Shown here: positions 46,929 to 64,000 of the stretch, piece after piece
How the letters are laid out: every line of letters begins with the position of its first letter
How positions within the stretch are numbered: position 1 is the stretch's first letter
Origin: Rhododendron vialii
Lineage: Eukaryota; Streptophyta; Magnoliopsida; Ericales; Ericaceae
Length of the DNA stretch: 64,000 nucleotides
Direction of reading: 5' to 3'
Assembly (NCBI RefSeq): GCF_030253575.1
Contig: NC_080564.1
Span: 28,236,561-28,300,560 of the forward strand
Translations under genes and position numbers: made by a program
Notes under the pieces: generated by a model
Databases searched by the model: none
What the model was told of the DNA's origin: nothing
The model's input: only the letters and a program-made list of their open reading frames with translations

Positions 46929-47973
46929 TAGGGGTGGCAAACGGGCGGGTTTGGGTCAAATTGGGTAAGTTGTTAGTGGGTTGGGTCTTTAATGGGTCAT
47001 TGACCCATTTAGACCCATTAACTATGAGTCTAATTACCCATACCCAACCCGACCCATTTATTTTAAAGCAAACCCGACCCGCCCATTAACCCAATTACAT
47101 ATATACTAAAAATTCTGATCGAAAAATTAGAAAAGTAAAAAAAAATTATGATCGAAACTCATAAATTTTTTCAAAAAGACGAGAATAAGTAATTTTTTTT
47201 GTCTTATTGATTTTTTTTTGTTTTTATTCAAAAAATTATAAGTTTCGATCAAATTTTTTTACTTTTCCGATTCCTCTCATCAAAACAAATTAATAAGTCA
47301 CAAAAATATGACACAAAACAAAAAAAATGCAAAAAAAATTTGAAAAAGGACAAAAAAACAAGTCAATTTTTTAATCCAAACCCTTTGCGGGACTACCATG
47401 AGAGAAATTTATTCACGGCGGAGCACAATTTCACGGGTCCATTCGCGCAATTAATGGATGAGATGTGTTTTCAATTTTGACTGGTCAAAATAATTATTAC
47501 CGGTCATAATTGATTTTTAATTTGAACCATTCAAAATATTTTTGAACGCGTGTAATTTAAAACAAAATAATTGAATAAAAGAGAGAGAAGGCCATGATAC
47601 ATGGGGCGGGGGGGGGGGGGGGGGGAGAGGAGAGAGAGAGAGTGGGAAAGGGAGAGAGAGAGCCTGGGGGTTGGGGTTTGGGTTTTGGGGGGGGGTCGGG
47701 GTGAGTGGGAACGAGGGAGAGAGAGCGGGACCAATTGATGGGTTTGGGTTTGGAAAAGAAATCAATTAAGAGATGAAATTTGGTGGGTTACTTTCATTGC
47801 CCATTGGGTCATTTAAGTTGACCCAATTGATGCCCAATTATGACCCAACTAATAATGGGTCAGCTGGGTTTGAACCCATTCTTACCCAACTAATAAATGG
47901 GTTGGGTTGGGTCTATTTTCTAGTTGATGGGTCTGGGTTTGTTAATGGGTCTGGGTTCAATTTGCCACCCCTA
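46929..47973. mobile_element. hAT-like non-autonomous element, 1045 bp
   Basis: The ends TAGGGGTGGCAAA / TTTGCCACCCCTA are flanked by a perfect 8-bp duplication ATTTCAGC (46921-46928 and 47974-47981), diagnostic of the hAT superfamily. Both arms are built from degenerate repeats of GGGT, GGGTCAATT and GACCCATT words in inverted orientation. The centre carries MITE-like AT sequence (47110-47340) and a purine block with G18 at 47608-47625. No transposase is encoded; the proline-rich frames on the minus strand come from the poly-purine block. Confidence 0.86.
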
Positions 47974-49253
47974 ATTTCAGCTCTAAGTGAGAGTTTTGTG
48001 TCTCAAGTACGATTTTTTTTAAGGATTCGGCTTCTCTGCGGTCTCATCTCGTTCGTTCATCTCAACAATCAATGATTTAGATTTTAAATTTTCTCACGAA
48101 GAGTCTTTCAACAAAATCTAACCGTTAATAACACTTTTGGACAACTGGAATTACATCAACCGTTCTCTGTAGTCCAAACATAGACCGTAGAGAAGCTATT
48201 TCCGTTTTGTAATAAGAACATATTTAAATCCAAAAATTGATTTTCTTTTTTCCCTTTATTTTCTAGTATGGCCTTACCTAGGGACGTAATCCAACATTAT
48301 TCATGTTAATATTCTTCTTGATGTTGATTGTACAACAGGGGACCTTGCAAAATTGAAAGTAGGCCCACTCCAATGAGACTGATTGGTGAAGGCCTGGACT
48401 AGAGGGGCATGCAACTTAATTGGGAAGGACCATCCCCTTAATGGCTGCAGGCTCAATATAATCCCATAGGGACCACCCTAAGTGTGGAGGTAGATATGGC
48501 CGGTGACCAGCCATTGAGTACTGGCAAAATCTTGAGCCTTAAAACCTTGTGATCTTTAGGGTTATTAGCTCTATATTCTCTGCAGAAGATTAGCATGACT
48601 GAGCTCTCAAACATCAATGTGGCCCCCCACCCCCCTTCTCTCCTTGTAGGGAAGGCAACTCTACTCTGGTCTTTCTCTTCTTTCCAGTATGCTGATTTTG
48701 TGGACCCAAACATTACTAGAATCTTATTAGGTCTCATACCTTTCATTCATAGAGATTCCTTTTTGCATGCCATAAAATTACATTGTTGTCCAAATTTTTG
48801 GCTTGGTATTCTGTTTGTCCTTCATTTGTATGGATGCAAGTAGAAGATTGTAACATCAGGCTTCGTTGTATCCTCGAAATAGGTTTGTTGCAACCTAATG
48901 TACACAATTTGATGGTGGCACATATAGTTTTATGAATTTTCGGAAAGCGACATTATAACATGACTCGACATGGTTCCATCACGGCGTTTTATTTCATTCA
49001 CCATTTTGTTGGATGTTTCAGGAGGACTTGGTGTTTGGCTGGTTCAGGTTGTTGGGAGATGGCTGCTATTTCCAAGAGGAGACAAGAATGCTTGGGTTAT
49101 TTTTGGGTGGTTTTATTTATTTGTTCTTTTCTTCGCACTCATTCAACATTTGGTTGGATGTCCATCAGCTCCTCCCCTTCTCGATGTACCCTTATCGAAT
49201 TTCATTTATATATATATATTGACCAAAAAAATTCAGGCGTTCTATTTCCGAAG
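47974..49253. other. Intergenic, no gene recognised
   Basis: No exon can be defended. A hydrophobic frame around 49010-49200 overlaps in all three phases, and no family was recognised. Confidence 0.35.
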
Positions 49254-49818
49254 TAGGCCTGTCAATGGACCGGATCCGATCCGGATCCGATCCGAAAAAT
49301 CCGATCCGGATCCGGATCCGAATCCGATAACATCGATCCGATAATCCGATAATCCGGATCCGGTAATTCAATACGGATCCGGATCGGATCCGGATCGGGT
49401 CGGATTAAATCCGTTATCAATCCGAATCCGAATTTCATTTTTTTTAAAAATTTTAATTTTTTTTAAAAAAATAGAAAAAATTTTATTTTGAAAAAAAAAA
49501 TGTTTAAGAAGTTGTATTTTTATTTTTATTTTATTTTTAAAAATTTTTAAATTTTTTTTCGGAAAATAATTTTTTTTTGAAAAAAAAAATTGTATTTTTT
49601 TGAAAAAAATATTTTTTTTGCAAAAATTTTTGAAGTAAAAAAAGTTTCCGGATCGGATTCTGATTTTCGGATCGGATCCGGATTTTTCGGATTCGGATCC
49701 GGATTACCACTATCGGATTTGAGTCTTATCGGATCCGGATCGGATTGTGTCTTATCGGATCCGGATCCGGATCCGGATCTGTCGGATCCGGATCGGATCC
49801 GGCCCATTGACAGGCCTA
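49254..49818. mobile_element. hAT-like non-autonomous element with GGATCC-rich arms
   Basis: The ends TAGGCCTGTCAATGG / CCATTGACAGGCCTA are flanked by a perfect 8-bp duplication TTCCGAAG (49246-49253 and 49819-49826). Each arm is a run of GGATCCGGATCC / GGATCGGATCC words, so the element folds back on itself and is full of BamHI-type palindromes. The middle is poly-A/T. It has no coding capacity. Confidence 0.86.
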
Positions 49819-49826
49819 TTCCGAAG

Positions 49827-51734
49827 TATCCTGATTCTGCACCAACACTCTAAGTAAACCAGGGATACAGTTTTCTCCAAACTTCTGTTGGATTTTATCC
49901 CTGATGAGACCATTTGAAGCTAGTGCTTGCTTTGCCTTCATTACCTTCCAATTGCTGGAACTAGATTAAATTATTGATAGTTTCCTCTTTGGACTAGACA
50001 TGAATAAAATGACCACTATGGCCTATGGGCTGCCTTGGTAACTTGGTTTGCCATCTACATGTACAAGTCTATATTGGTTAGCAAAAACCTAGCTTATCTT
50101 TTTGTTGAAACCCGACATCTTCCTCTCTGCGCTCACCCTGATGCTACGCGAAAGCTTGATCGTTCCGCCCGTCCTCGTTGTGCCTGCCTTAATTGACTTC
50201 CACTCGGTTGAAAGTTCTACTTCTACTAGTGCATGATTCGATTGTGGACTAGGGGTAGGAAAAGGTGTACAAAAAATGCTAAAGAAGAATCTTTTCTTTT
50301 GTTTGATATTAGTAAGATAACAGTGATTAACAAAGAAGAATAAACACAAGAGAACAAATCCCAAAGTCATTCCCACTCACCTGGCAAAAACACAAGCACT
50401 GGACTTAATTATACTTGTCTTCTCCTTGTCAAAGGGCAAAAGCTGAGTTGGTGTTTGATTTCATTTCTTTTTAGTACCTTGTTTATTGTTTCACACATCT
50501 GAAAAGGGAAAAGCCACCTAGTAAGAGCGTCAAAGAGCACCGAGTTTTGCCGACGATTTTTTTTTTTTTTTAACTGGATGTTCGAGTTAACTTGTACGGA
50601 TCTTGATTCATGATTAGACAAACCGTTCAGTGGCCCAACTGTTATTTTTATATTTACAAATAGTAAGCAACGAGAATTGACTTGTATGCATTTTATTGTA
50701 GTGTCAATAATCAATGTGATCACCATGTCAAAATAATAATAATAATAATAATCAATGTGATCATTAACAGTACTAGCAATGAAATTGACTTGTGTGCATA
50801 AATGGTGTGAATTACATTTTAAGGGCCCCATTTTAATTGCAATGTCAAATAGAAGAAGAGACCGAAAATGGTGTTCAATGTTATGTTCTTGATATAGGGA
50901 TAGAGCTTACAGGAACTCGGAGAGCCTGTTGTCCCTTAGGTACAAAATTTGTGTTGTCCCTTCAAGCGCTTCGGATCGTCTATCTCACGGCCATCAATGG
51001 TACGCATTTTAAATGAACTTTTTCCTGAAAGAGTTATTTTAGAAGAACTCCACATGAACTAGTAGGGATGACAACTGGACAGAACAAGAGTGAATAGTAT
51101 GATCGCTGTCTTTGATCCCCAAAACCATCTAATGTTCTGTCCTCGCCTATCCGTGACGGGAATTATTTTTTCCCTTCATCCAAACGGGGAGTGTGGATCC
51201 CCATATGGAGAATGGGTATCTAACAGTAAGAAATCCTCTCCACTACAGATGTTAAAGATAGCGTAAATGAAAAATCACAATTAACCCTTTACTCGTCAAT
51301 CATCTGCCCACCGTTTTCTTGTCACCTTAGCCTTTACCCATAACCTTCTTAAAATCACGACATTAAAACATCAAATCCAGTCACCACACTTTATATACCA
51401 ACCCCAATCACCTCCTATCCGTGATCTCCCGCAATTCCTCTACAATTGACTCCAACGGTTAGGTTCTTTTATTCTATCCTCACATCTTCTAATTTTAGGA
51501 AATTACCTTAGATGAAGAAAAAATGGAAAATTTGCCATAAAATCTTATTTATCATGTCAAGTTTTGCTCGCATGACAAGTTTCGTCCAAAATTTCAATGT
51601 GTTTCTAACAGAAGGAGTCCATGGTTATTGTATGAATCCTTTTAGGGGGACAAGTGTTAAGTTTTAAACATTAAGGACGATAAGTGAAAATCAGTTATAG
51701 TTGAGGGAGTCTAATGAAAATTTACCTTTTTATC
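49827..51734. other. Intergenic, no gene recognised
   Basis: No exon is supported. A T15 run at 50557-50571, followed by AACTGGATGTTCGAGTTAACTTG, looks like the tail of a worn minus-strand SINE. (AAT)n lies near 50733-50751. Confidence 0.35.
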
Positions 51735-51745
51735 TAACATAATGG

Positions 51746-51977
51746 AGAAATTTTTCATTGCCGGATGGGCACAGCCACGTGGTGCTCGTGCACGCATCTC
51801 TGCTATCCAAACGTGTTTTTGGACAGCCCAAATTTGTTTGGATTTGAGGGGATATTTTGGTAAATTTGCACTAAAAAATTACCCGAACAAATTTATGCCG
51901 TCCAAAACACATTTGGACGGTCGAAATGCGTGCATGGGCACTATGTGGTCGTGTCCACGTGGCACTGAAAAATTTCT
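51746..51977. mobile_element. Mutator-like MITE, best copy of the CACGTG-end family
   Basis: Ends AGAAATTTTTCATTGCC and, inverted, GGCACTGAAAAATTTCT differ at one position. An 11-bp duplication TAACATAATGG is perfect (51735-51745 and 51978-51988). Both arms carry an ACGTGG word (CCACGTGG on the left, CCACGTGGC on the right) and TTTGGACAG / TTGGACGG mirrored words inside. It is 232 bp and non-coding. Confidence 0.85.
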
Positions 51978-51990
51978 TAACATAATGGTA

Positions 51991-52240
51991 CTCCCTCAGG
52001 TAATTTTTAAGTGTCCACCACAGTTCTGTGTGTCATTTTTAATAGCTTATATTTCTCGATGCATATTACGTTGGATTATGTTTTATGTTTTTAAAATTAA
52101 TGACGAATAAAAATAATTTAGATCAATCAAATCAGATTGATATCGTAACTTTTAGTAATATACATTAAAAAAGATACATAGACAATTAAAAATGATACGC
52201 AAAATTACATATTGAACACTTGAAAAAAAGGACGAGAGAG
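51991..52240. mobile_element. Stowaway-like (Tc1/mariner) MITE
   Basis: TA-CTCCCTC on the left and GAGAGAG-TA on the right enclose 250 bp. AATTTTTAAGTGTCCA is mirrored by GAACACTTGAAAAAAAGGAC. TA flanks both sides. It abuts the right target duplication of the Mutator-like MITE. Confidence 0.6.
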
Positions 52241-53197
52241 TACTATTCCTTACATAACACCATATGTTACCAATAAATTACAGAAAATCTACTCCACCGC
52301 TGTATTTTACCGCTCTCAATTTTATTGTTCAAAAGTATTTTGGATTTTAAAGACTCTTCCAAGCCTGGTGAGTCTTTTTAAAATTCGAACAATTGATTGC
52401 AGAGACGAACGGTAAAATTGAGCACTACGATAGAAGAGCGGTGAAACAAAACGGTAGCACTACTGAATAAATTAATGAGAGAGAAAAAGGTAAACAGGGA
52501 AAAGGATGCAACGTAGCACGAGTGGAGAGCAGTAGTATAAACAGTAGTGTTAAACAGCTTTCCTTCGTTTTTCCAACTCACCCCAAGCTTAGAACCCAGT
52601 GCCACTGCCACCATCTCTCTCTCTCTCTCCTAGCATGCGTGTTCAGTTGTGTGTGTGTGTGAGAGAGAGAGAGGGGGAGGGAACGCGTGTGACAGAACTG
52701 TGAATCCTTGATTTGGTTGTATATTTCGAGATGTGGCATCGGAAACTGGGAGATCTTCCGTGGAAAAAAAATCTTCCAGTCTTCTTTCAATAAATAAACC
52801 CCCTATAAAATATCCCGATTCCTTCAAATGCCAATGTGTTTCGATTGATCTCTGTTTTAAGAGAGAGAGGGAGAGAGTGAGGAGAGAGAGGAGATGCCAT
52901 TGCTCCAACCCCCGTAGTGGGTTGTGCAGCCACTGGGGGAAATTCGAAGCTTTCTTTCGCGGATTGATCAATCAAGTCCTTATTTGCCAATACTGGTATG
53001 TTCTTTTCATTTTTAACCTCGCCAACAAGTCTACAAAATCTCGTTTAAAGTTTATTGACGAGTACCGGAGGAATTTTTTTCTGGGTTTTGTGCGTTTTTA
53101 TGCTTTACCTCCAGCTCTATTATGTTTTTGGACGGAATTTATGTGTTTTTTTTCTACGATTGGCTCTTCAATGATCTTGTTTGAGGAGGATATGTAT

Positions 53198-53254
<57 letters not shown>

Positions 53255-54663
53255 TGTATATATGTTTAAATTTAATTAGCAAGTATTCGCTTTGCAACTC
53301 CGAATTTTTTTTCGATAACCAGATGTCTAGGTCAGTTTTGGAATGTTCAGCCTTCACGAATGTCACGGGGGATAAATACTTAGTTGCTTTCTCATATTCA
53401 TTCATTTGGCCAAACCCGGTTAACAAGTTACTCTTAAATTGCCACTCTCCAGCACCCACTTCCTATGTTAAAATATTCAATGACGTCCAAAAAAGAAACA
53501 GTCACAGCAATCCAAAAAAGAAACAGTCACAACAAATGAGACGGTCGGAAGTGAGACGGACGGAGGGAGTACTATTCATAGTAGAGGCCTCTTTGGGAGC
53601 CAAATTGTGCATTGTGTGTTTTCCTCCTCTTTTTTTTTTTTCCGTTTGGGAGCCCAAGCCAGATTGTGAGAATGGATTCTCTCACAATTTATTATAAAAA
53701 CTAAACTTTAGAGGCACAGAGGCACAATTTGAGAATCAGCCGTGAAGGAGTTTTTCCATTCTCATTTTGAATTATCTTCCCAAATTCACAATCTATTTTG
53801 AGCATCATCCTCAAAAATGCCCTTCATACTCTATTTTGAGCATTATCTCCCAAACACTACTTTGCACATATCTCCCAAATACTCTATCAGATTATAAATC
53901 TATTCTGGCCACAAGTAGTTACCAAAGTTGGGTACGTTACCGGCCCGGCCGGGAGTCACACTATTATACTTCGAGTGTCCACGTATACCTGTTAGACTTT
54001 TAGCCATCTCATTGATGTTCATCGCATGTCACAACTCTTGGTAAAATGCTATTAAAGGTATCTATGTGACCATTTGTTTAATATAATCATCTTGTTAATT
54101 AGTATTCACTAGAGAGTAGTAATTTATTTCTGGGTCTACCTGAAAATAGGTTATATGGCATATTGGTTTTGTTTGATTATATTTTGACATAGCATATTTA
54201 TCGTAGTATAATGTTTATCGGCGACTTCAACAGCCGACGGTTCTATACCCCCGGTAAATTTAACCTCCGTCGAATGTATGGCTGCAAATATCGGGTTGGA
54301 ATCTTGGGAGTCATTGGTTCTGCTAAAAATATTCACTTCGAAGAGCGCTTACCTTCCTTTAATGTTTCATTTACGTGTTACTTTATATTTTATTTATTTA
54401 AGCAGATTTCTTAAATTACCCTGGCTTTTACACTCACTTTGGATTGAGCGGAGGGGAAGTGAAGGGAATAAATCAGAACATTAAACAAGTATTGAACTTT
54501 TTAAACAATATTCCATCCCTACACACAGTAGCTATAAAGAAAACAAGAGTTCTTTTTGTTTTCAGAGTCTGATTTTTCCTGCTATCCTAATAGGAGACTC
54601 TGTTTTGCCCTGTTTTTTACAGTTTTGATTGGACTCTGTAGTTTCCAAATTGACAAAAGAGAG
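52241..54663 (+). promoter_or_regulatory. TAR2-like upstream region
   Basis: The region carries CT/GA-rich tracts (52617-52672, 52860-52892) and a long (TA)n at 53201-53247. A possible untranslated first exon could end at a donor-like GTATGTTC near 52995, with an acceptor-like TTTTGTTTTCAG at about 54565. This is inference only. The words GGACGGAGGGAGTA near 53561 look like one end of a Stowaway-type MITE whose other end I did not find. Confidence 0.3.
53201..53247. repeat. (TA)n microsatellite
   Basis: About 23 uninterrupted TA units, 1.4 kb upstream of the TAR2-like ATG. Confidence 0.9.
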
Positions 54664-60743
<6,080 letters not shown>

Positions 60744-62589
60744 TCGTCCCTCAAGTAAGCAGTTAGTTCCTGGGAGCCGTACATTTCTTTTTGTTAAGAG
60801 GTACAGATGTACAATTTGTAGTGATATTAGAGAATTTGCCAATTATTGCTTACGCAAGTCCGAAACGTAGTCGTTTGTTCGGATAACTAATGGCGGTTTG
60901 TTCATCTGCATCCTATTTAGCGATTGATTGGCGAATTGTAGAAAACTGAAAAACGAGTAGAATCTGTTGTACTATTTTGCTAGGGATCGTCGTTTTGAAT
61001 AGGAAATTCTACTACTGTGTTAATCGAACACTGATGGCAGCTGATTTATTGTTTCTTGTTGAGTGAAAGTAGATGAGCGAAAACGTTCAAATTTGGTTTA
61101 CCTGTCACAACCACACGAATACGCATTGGCCCCCCCGTTGGTGTGTTTTTTTCTAACGGTGGCAATGCTCAAAGAAATACTCCTGCTCGGCAGATAATGG
61201 TTGAATCGCTAATGGTCCAGTCCAAAAGTGTCAAGTGGTTAATCGTCTAATTGCATGTTTGACTCCCACCATCTGAAACCAACCTTTGGGGACACTGAAA
61301 ATTTGTCTGATGGCTTACTTCAGGGTTCCGGGTTAGCCCACATGCGCTTAAATTGATTCGGAGACCCAAAAAAAGGTACTTATGCAGCTCAGGAGTTAAC
61401 AAGGAGACCAGGGCAGAACGTTGAGCGAATTCCCAATTTTTATAAGCTGTTTTGAAACAAAACTGTGAAGAAAATGAAAAAATGATTGGGAAGCGAAGAA
61501 CAGAAAAGGGTGCGGTGAGATGAGCTGTTCATCGTTATGATAGCTATCTCACCCCGTTCATCAATATGATAGCCATTTATCTTTGTACTTAGTGTTCTCT
61601 CTCTCTCTCTCAATTCTTCGACAAATTCATGATCCAAACATAATTTGCTCGAGGTCATAATCCAAACATAATTTACTCGAGGTCAACATTGGATGTGCAT
61701 GCAGCGATGCTTTGAAGAAGATTCTGTCATAATTTTCCGGTATCTATCCCCAATCCATTCAATATTTTTCAAGGATAAAAACAGGCAAGACGTTACTATC
61801 AACCATAACAAGCCTAGCATGATTACAAGATCGATCCACTACCGTTGGTGATCTAAAACTCCAACTAGAGAGGACACTATGACACATAGTGAGACCCCAT
61901 GCGGCAAGGAGAGCCGAAGCCACAAGCAAAGGAGGGTTGCGAACGCAAAGTCAAAGTTGAAATTGGTGGTCATGCTGTTGCATGAATGATGAAGCAATGT
62001 CCATGGTCAGTAGCAAGTATATATCTCTTCAATACGGCATAGATACAACACTCAAGTCCGCGGATAATACACTGTAAATGCACTTAAGTTCCCAAGAAAT
62101 TTAAAACCGATTCAAGTCTATCTGAGTTGTGTATCAGCAGACTGATGACAAAAGTAAACAGGCTTTGGGAAATATAACAGAGTGCATAAAAACATCCATC
62201 CAAATTCCAAATATGAAGGCACCAATGATTTGGAATTGGGAGACTCATAAAAAGATAAATGTATGTATTTGCTCAAAAAGTTGGGTCCATGTCCCTGAGT
62301 TTCATTAACAGAATAAGCACAAAATGGAACCATTTTCTCTATACCAACCTCCCACTCTTTTAACACTATATATTATATAATGGATATTATGATGAGATTC
62401 CTGCTGTTCAATACAAAATTATAATTCCAAGATCCTTCTCAGGACATGCAACAAGTGCAGCATTGGAAGCTAATTGTTACTCTCAAAACACTTACGCATG
62501 ACAAGACGTGCGACCTTACTCCGCATACCAATGTTATGAAAGAGAATTTTGAAAAAAGATGCTGAGAAATTACTCCTTTTTGTAGGCTT
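60744..62589. other. Intergenic between convergent TAR2-like and AP1M genes
   Basis: This contains both 3' untranslated regions, a possible SINE (61195-61379) and short CT tracts. No other gene is recognised. Confidence 0.4.
61195..61379 (+). mobile_element. Probable SINE
   Basis: AGTGTCAAGTGGTTAATCG resembles an A box. ATGTTTGACTCCCACC, about 35 bp on, resembles a B box. The 3' end GCGCTTAAATTGATTCGGAG-ACCC is followed by seven A. This resembles the angiosperm SINE 3' domain seen in the minus-strand copies at 12294 and 19642. No target duplication was found. Confidence 0.5.
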
Positions 62590-62688
62590 TCAGATTAATC
62601 TCAACTCATACTCTCCAGCCATTGTTATGTATCTCACCCATGGAAGTGCCTGGTATCCACTCTTCTCAATAATTTTAAGATAACGAAC
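62590..62688 (-). CDS. AP1M: AP-1 clathrin adaptor complex mu subunit, last exon (partial gene)
   Basis: A 99-bp exon preceded by a TTTTGCAG acceptor reads VRYLKIIEKSGYQALPWVRY and closes ITMAGEYELRLI-stop. This is the C-terminal end of AP-1 mu (mu-homology domain), nearly the same as plant AP1M2. AP-1 sorts cargo at the trans-Golgi/early endosome; the mu subunit binds YxxPhi signals. The preceding exon should end near FTVSGIQ, but no such exon occurs before the window edge. The final intron is therefore at least 1.3 kb long and contains the pararetrovirus-like frame. The start of the gene lies beyond the window. Confidence 0.9.
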   Translation of the reverse strand, partial: VRYLKIIEKSGYQALPWVRYITMAGEYELRLI

Positions 62689-62997
62689 CTGCAAAATTCA
62701 AGGAGTTGCATATGCAATCGTCAGCAATCACATTTCCTATAACTGGGGTTAGTAATATTTCATTAAACATAGTGGAGAAGTTTTGCTAGAATCGTGGCAG
62801 GAACTATCGCATCCCATTTGCATAAACAGACTTTATTACCTAAGACTTTCACCCCTCTGTACAACAGTACTTAATAGTAACGAACAATAATATCACCCTC
62901 TCTGGAAAGAGGACAATACTACCACACTTTATATTACAGTACACACCAATAATATGATACAACAACAAACAGTAAACTCCAATAATTTTCACCCTTG

Positions 62998-64000
62998 TCA
63001 CTCTGGATTATCTGAACTACTTTCTTTATCTCTGTCAGTCAAGTGATACTGGGTCAAAAGATAGCAAATATTTTGGCGCCATTCTTCCAGATAAGCATCA
63101 TTGAATTTCCAGTTTGCAGATTCATAATGGAGGAGAGATGAGGGAACTTTTGCAGGTGTCAATCCATTGAGTGAACACATTGTTTGAGTCATGACCAGAT
63201 AATTTCCATTGTGGATCTCAATGCTCGGAGACTCTTGATATGCTGAAAGGAATATATTGTGATACTCCTTTCTCCAAGTGATAGAACCATCAGGATTAGG
63301 AACACATCTGTTGTTGCGAGTTCTCCAAAAAGCAAATTGGAGATCTTCGTCTGGACCTGTGGTAACTTGTCTGATCTTCTGTTGCCAGTAGGGTATGTTA
63401 TCAAAGAGCAAGAGAAATTTCAGAAAGAAATCTTCTGGTGGTTGAACTTGATTGAACGCCGCACGAACTAGATAGACCAAGACTGCTGATTTATTAAAAC
63501 AGATGCTTATAGTATACACATCGACTAAATACCATAAGAGGAGATAGGCTTTTTTTTTGAAATAAAAGACATTATGGTAGGACACTTCAAACTGAGTGAG
63601 AAAAGGATAGACAGGATGAAAGGGTAGATCTTTTATGGGACCTTCATTAAGACCATACTTAAAAATACAGAGATATTGAAGGTTTTGACACATTTGAACA
63701 CATCTAGAAAGAAGGGTTAACTCTAAAAGATGACACTGAAGGAGGATAGGAAAATTGATCGGATGGAAACAGGAAATCATGAGAAAACAACCAGGAACAA
63801 AGAAATGTGGTTTTGTTTTTGAAAACTGGTTGATTTCTTTTGTGAGCCTTGATAAAAAATCAGGGAGGACATTTGTTTTTCCTTTTATGTGAACAGCATC
63901 AAAACTCCAATTGGAAAACCAATTTGCCCATCTGAGTAACTGTGCCTTTGGAAGGTGCTTCTGTTTGAACTTGAGCATGCTGAGGAAACTCATCATATCA
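62998..64000 (-). mobile_element. Endogenous pararetrovirus-like polyprotein, C-terminal part (partial)
   Basis: An open frame of more than 332 aa is uninterrupted from the window edge to a stop at 62998. Near its start VHIKGKTNVLPDFLSR is the C-terminal signature of RNase H from Caulimoviridae and related Ty3-like reverse transcriptases. The following ~270 residues hold no integrase or zinc motif that I can see. They run through hydrophobic and aromatic-rich sequence to WRKEYHNIFLSAYQ and an acidic end, which suits an endogenous caulimovirid polyprotein better than a Ty3 element. The reverse transcriptase core would lie outside the window. The frame lies in the same orientation as AP1M and within its last intron. 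The exact virus genus is unknown. Confidence 0.6.

Noticed and set aside
47517..47765. Proline-rich minus-strand frames
   Set aside because: They are translations of the poly-purine and G18 block inside the hAT-like element.
48970..49250. Hydrophobic membrane-like frame
   Set aside because: Three phases are open over the same DNA, no family is recognised, and it runs into the hAT-like element at 49254.

Overview
The window is nuclear DNA of a flowering plant, most likely a eudicot. Genes are split by many introns with GT-AG borders, intergenic DNA is AT-rich, plant small transposons (MITE, SINE, TRIM, Helitron) are dense, and every recognised protein belongs to a land-plant family. I cannot name the species.

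Six protein-coding loci are supported. (1) 3224-5338 (+): an intronless P-class pentatricopeptide-repeat (PPR) protein of 704 aa, like Arabidopsis At4g19890. (2) 8105-14807 (-): a TIC32-like short-chain dehydrogenase, rebuilt here as 8 exons and 334 aa with intact cofactor and catalytic motifs and one GC-AG intron. (3) 27278-38006 (+): FIP37, the plant WTAP homologue of the mRNA m6A methyltransferase complex, rebuilt as 14 exons and 352 aa. (4) 41144-44873 (+): a DUF1421 protein of the FLOE (prion-like seed hydration sensor) family, 3 exons and 523 aa. (5) 54664-60743 (+): a TAR2-like tryptophan aminotransferase-related protein (auxin synthesis), 5 exons and 454 aa. (6) 62590-62688 (-): only the last exon of the AP-1 clathrin adaptor mu subunit. 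The next sequence upstream in that gene is occupied by a pararetrovirus-like reverse transcriptase/RNase H open frame (62998 to the window edge).

The rest is dominated by short transposons, many dated by intact target-site duplications (TSDs). There are Tourist-like MITEs with TAA TSDs (88-344, 36949-37392, 45457-45585) and a TRIM retroelement with a 5-bp TSD (5883-6231), with a second TRIM-like element in a FIP37 intron. A 1.09-kb Mutator-like foldback (9564-10651) and a complete SINE (11832-12106) lie in dehydrogenase introns. Further Mutator-like MITEs lie at 17375, 39322, 40043, 40477 and 51746, and two hAT-like non-autonomous elements at 46929 and 49254. A Helitron 3' end at 22548 carries a decayed RPA-like gene beside it.

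The genes do not form a pathway. PPR/dehydrogenase and TAR2/AP1M are convergent pairs, while dehydrogenase/FIP37 are divergent across 12.5 kb of repeat-rich DNA. No clearly new gene system was found. The most notable points are the viral-like insertion inside the AP1M gene, the foldback element inside a transcribed intron, the MITE cluster in the FLOE promoter with CACGTG-type ends, and the Helitron with its RPA-like gene.
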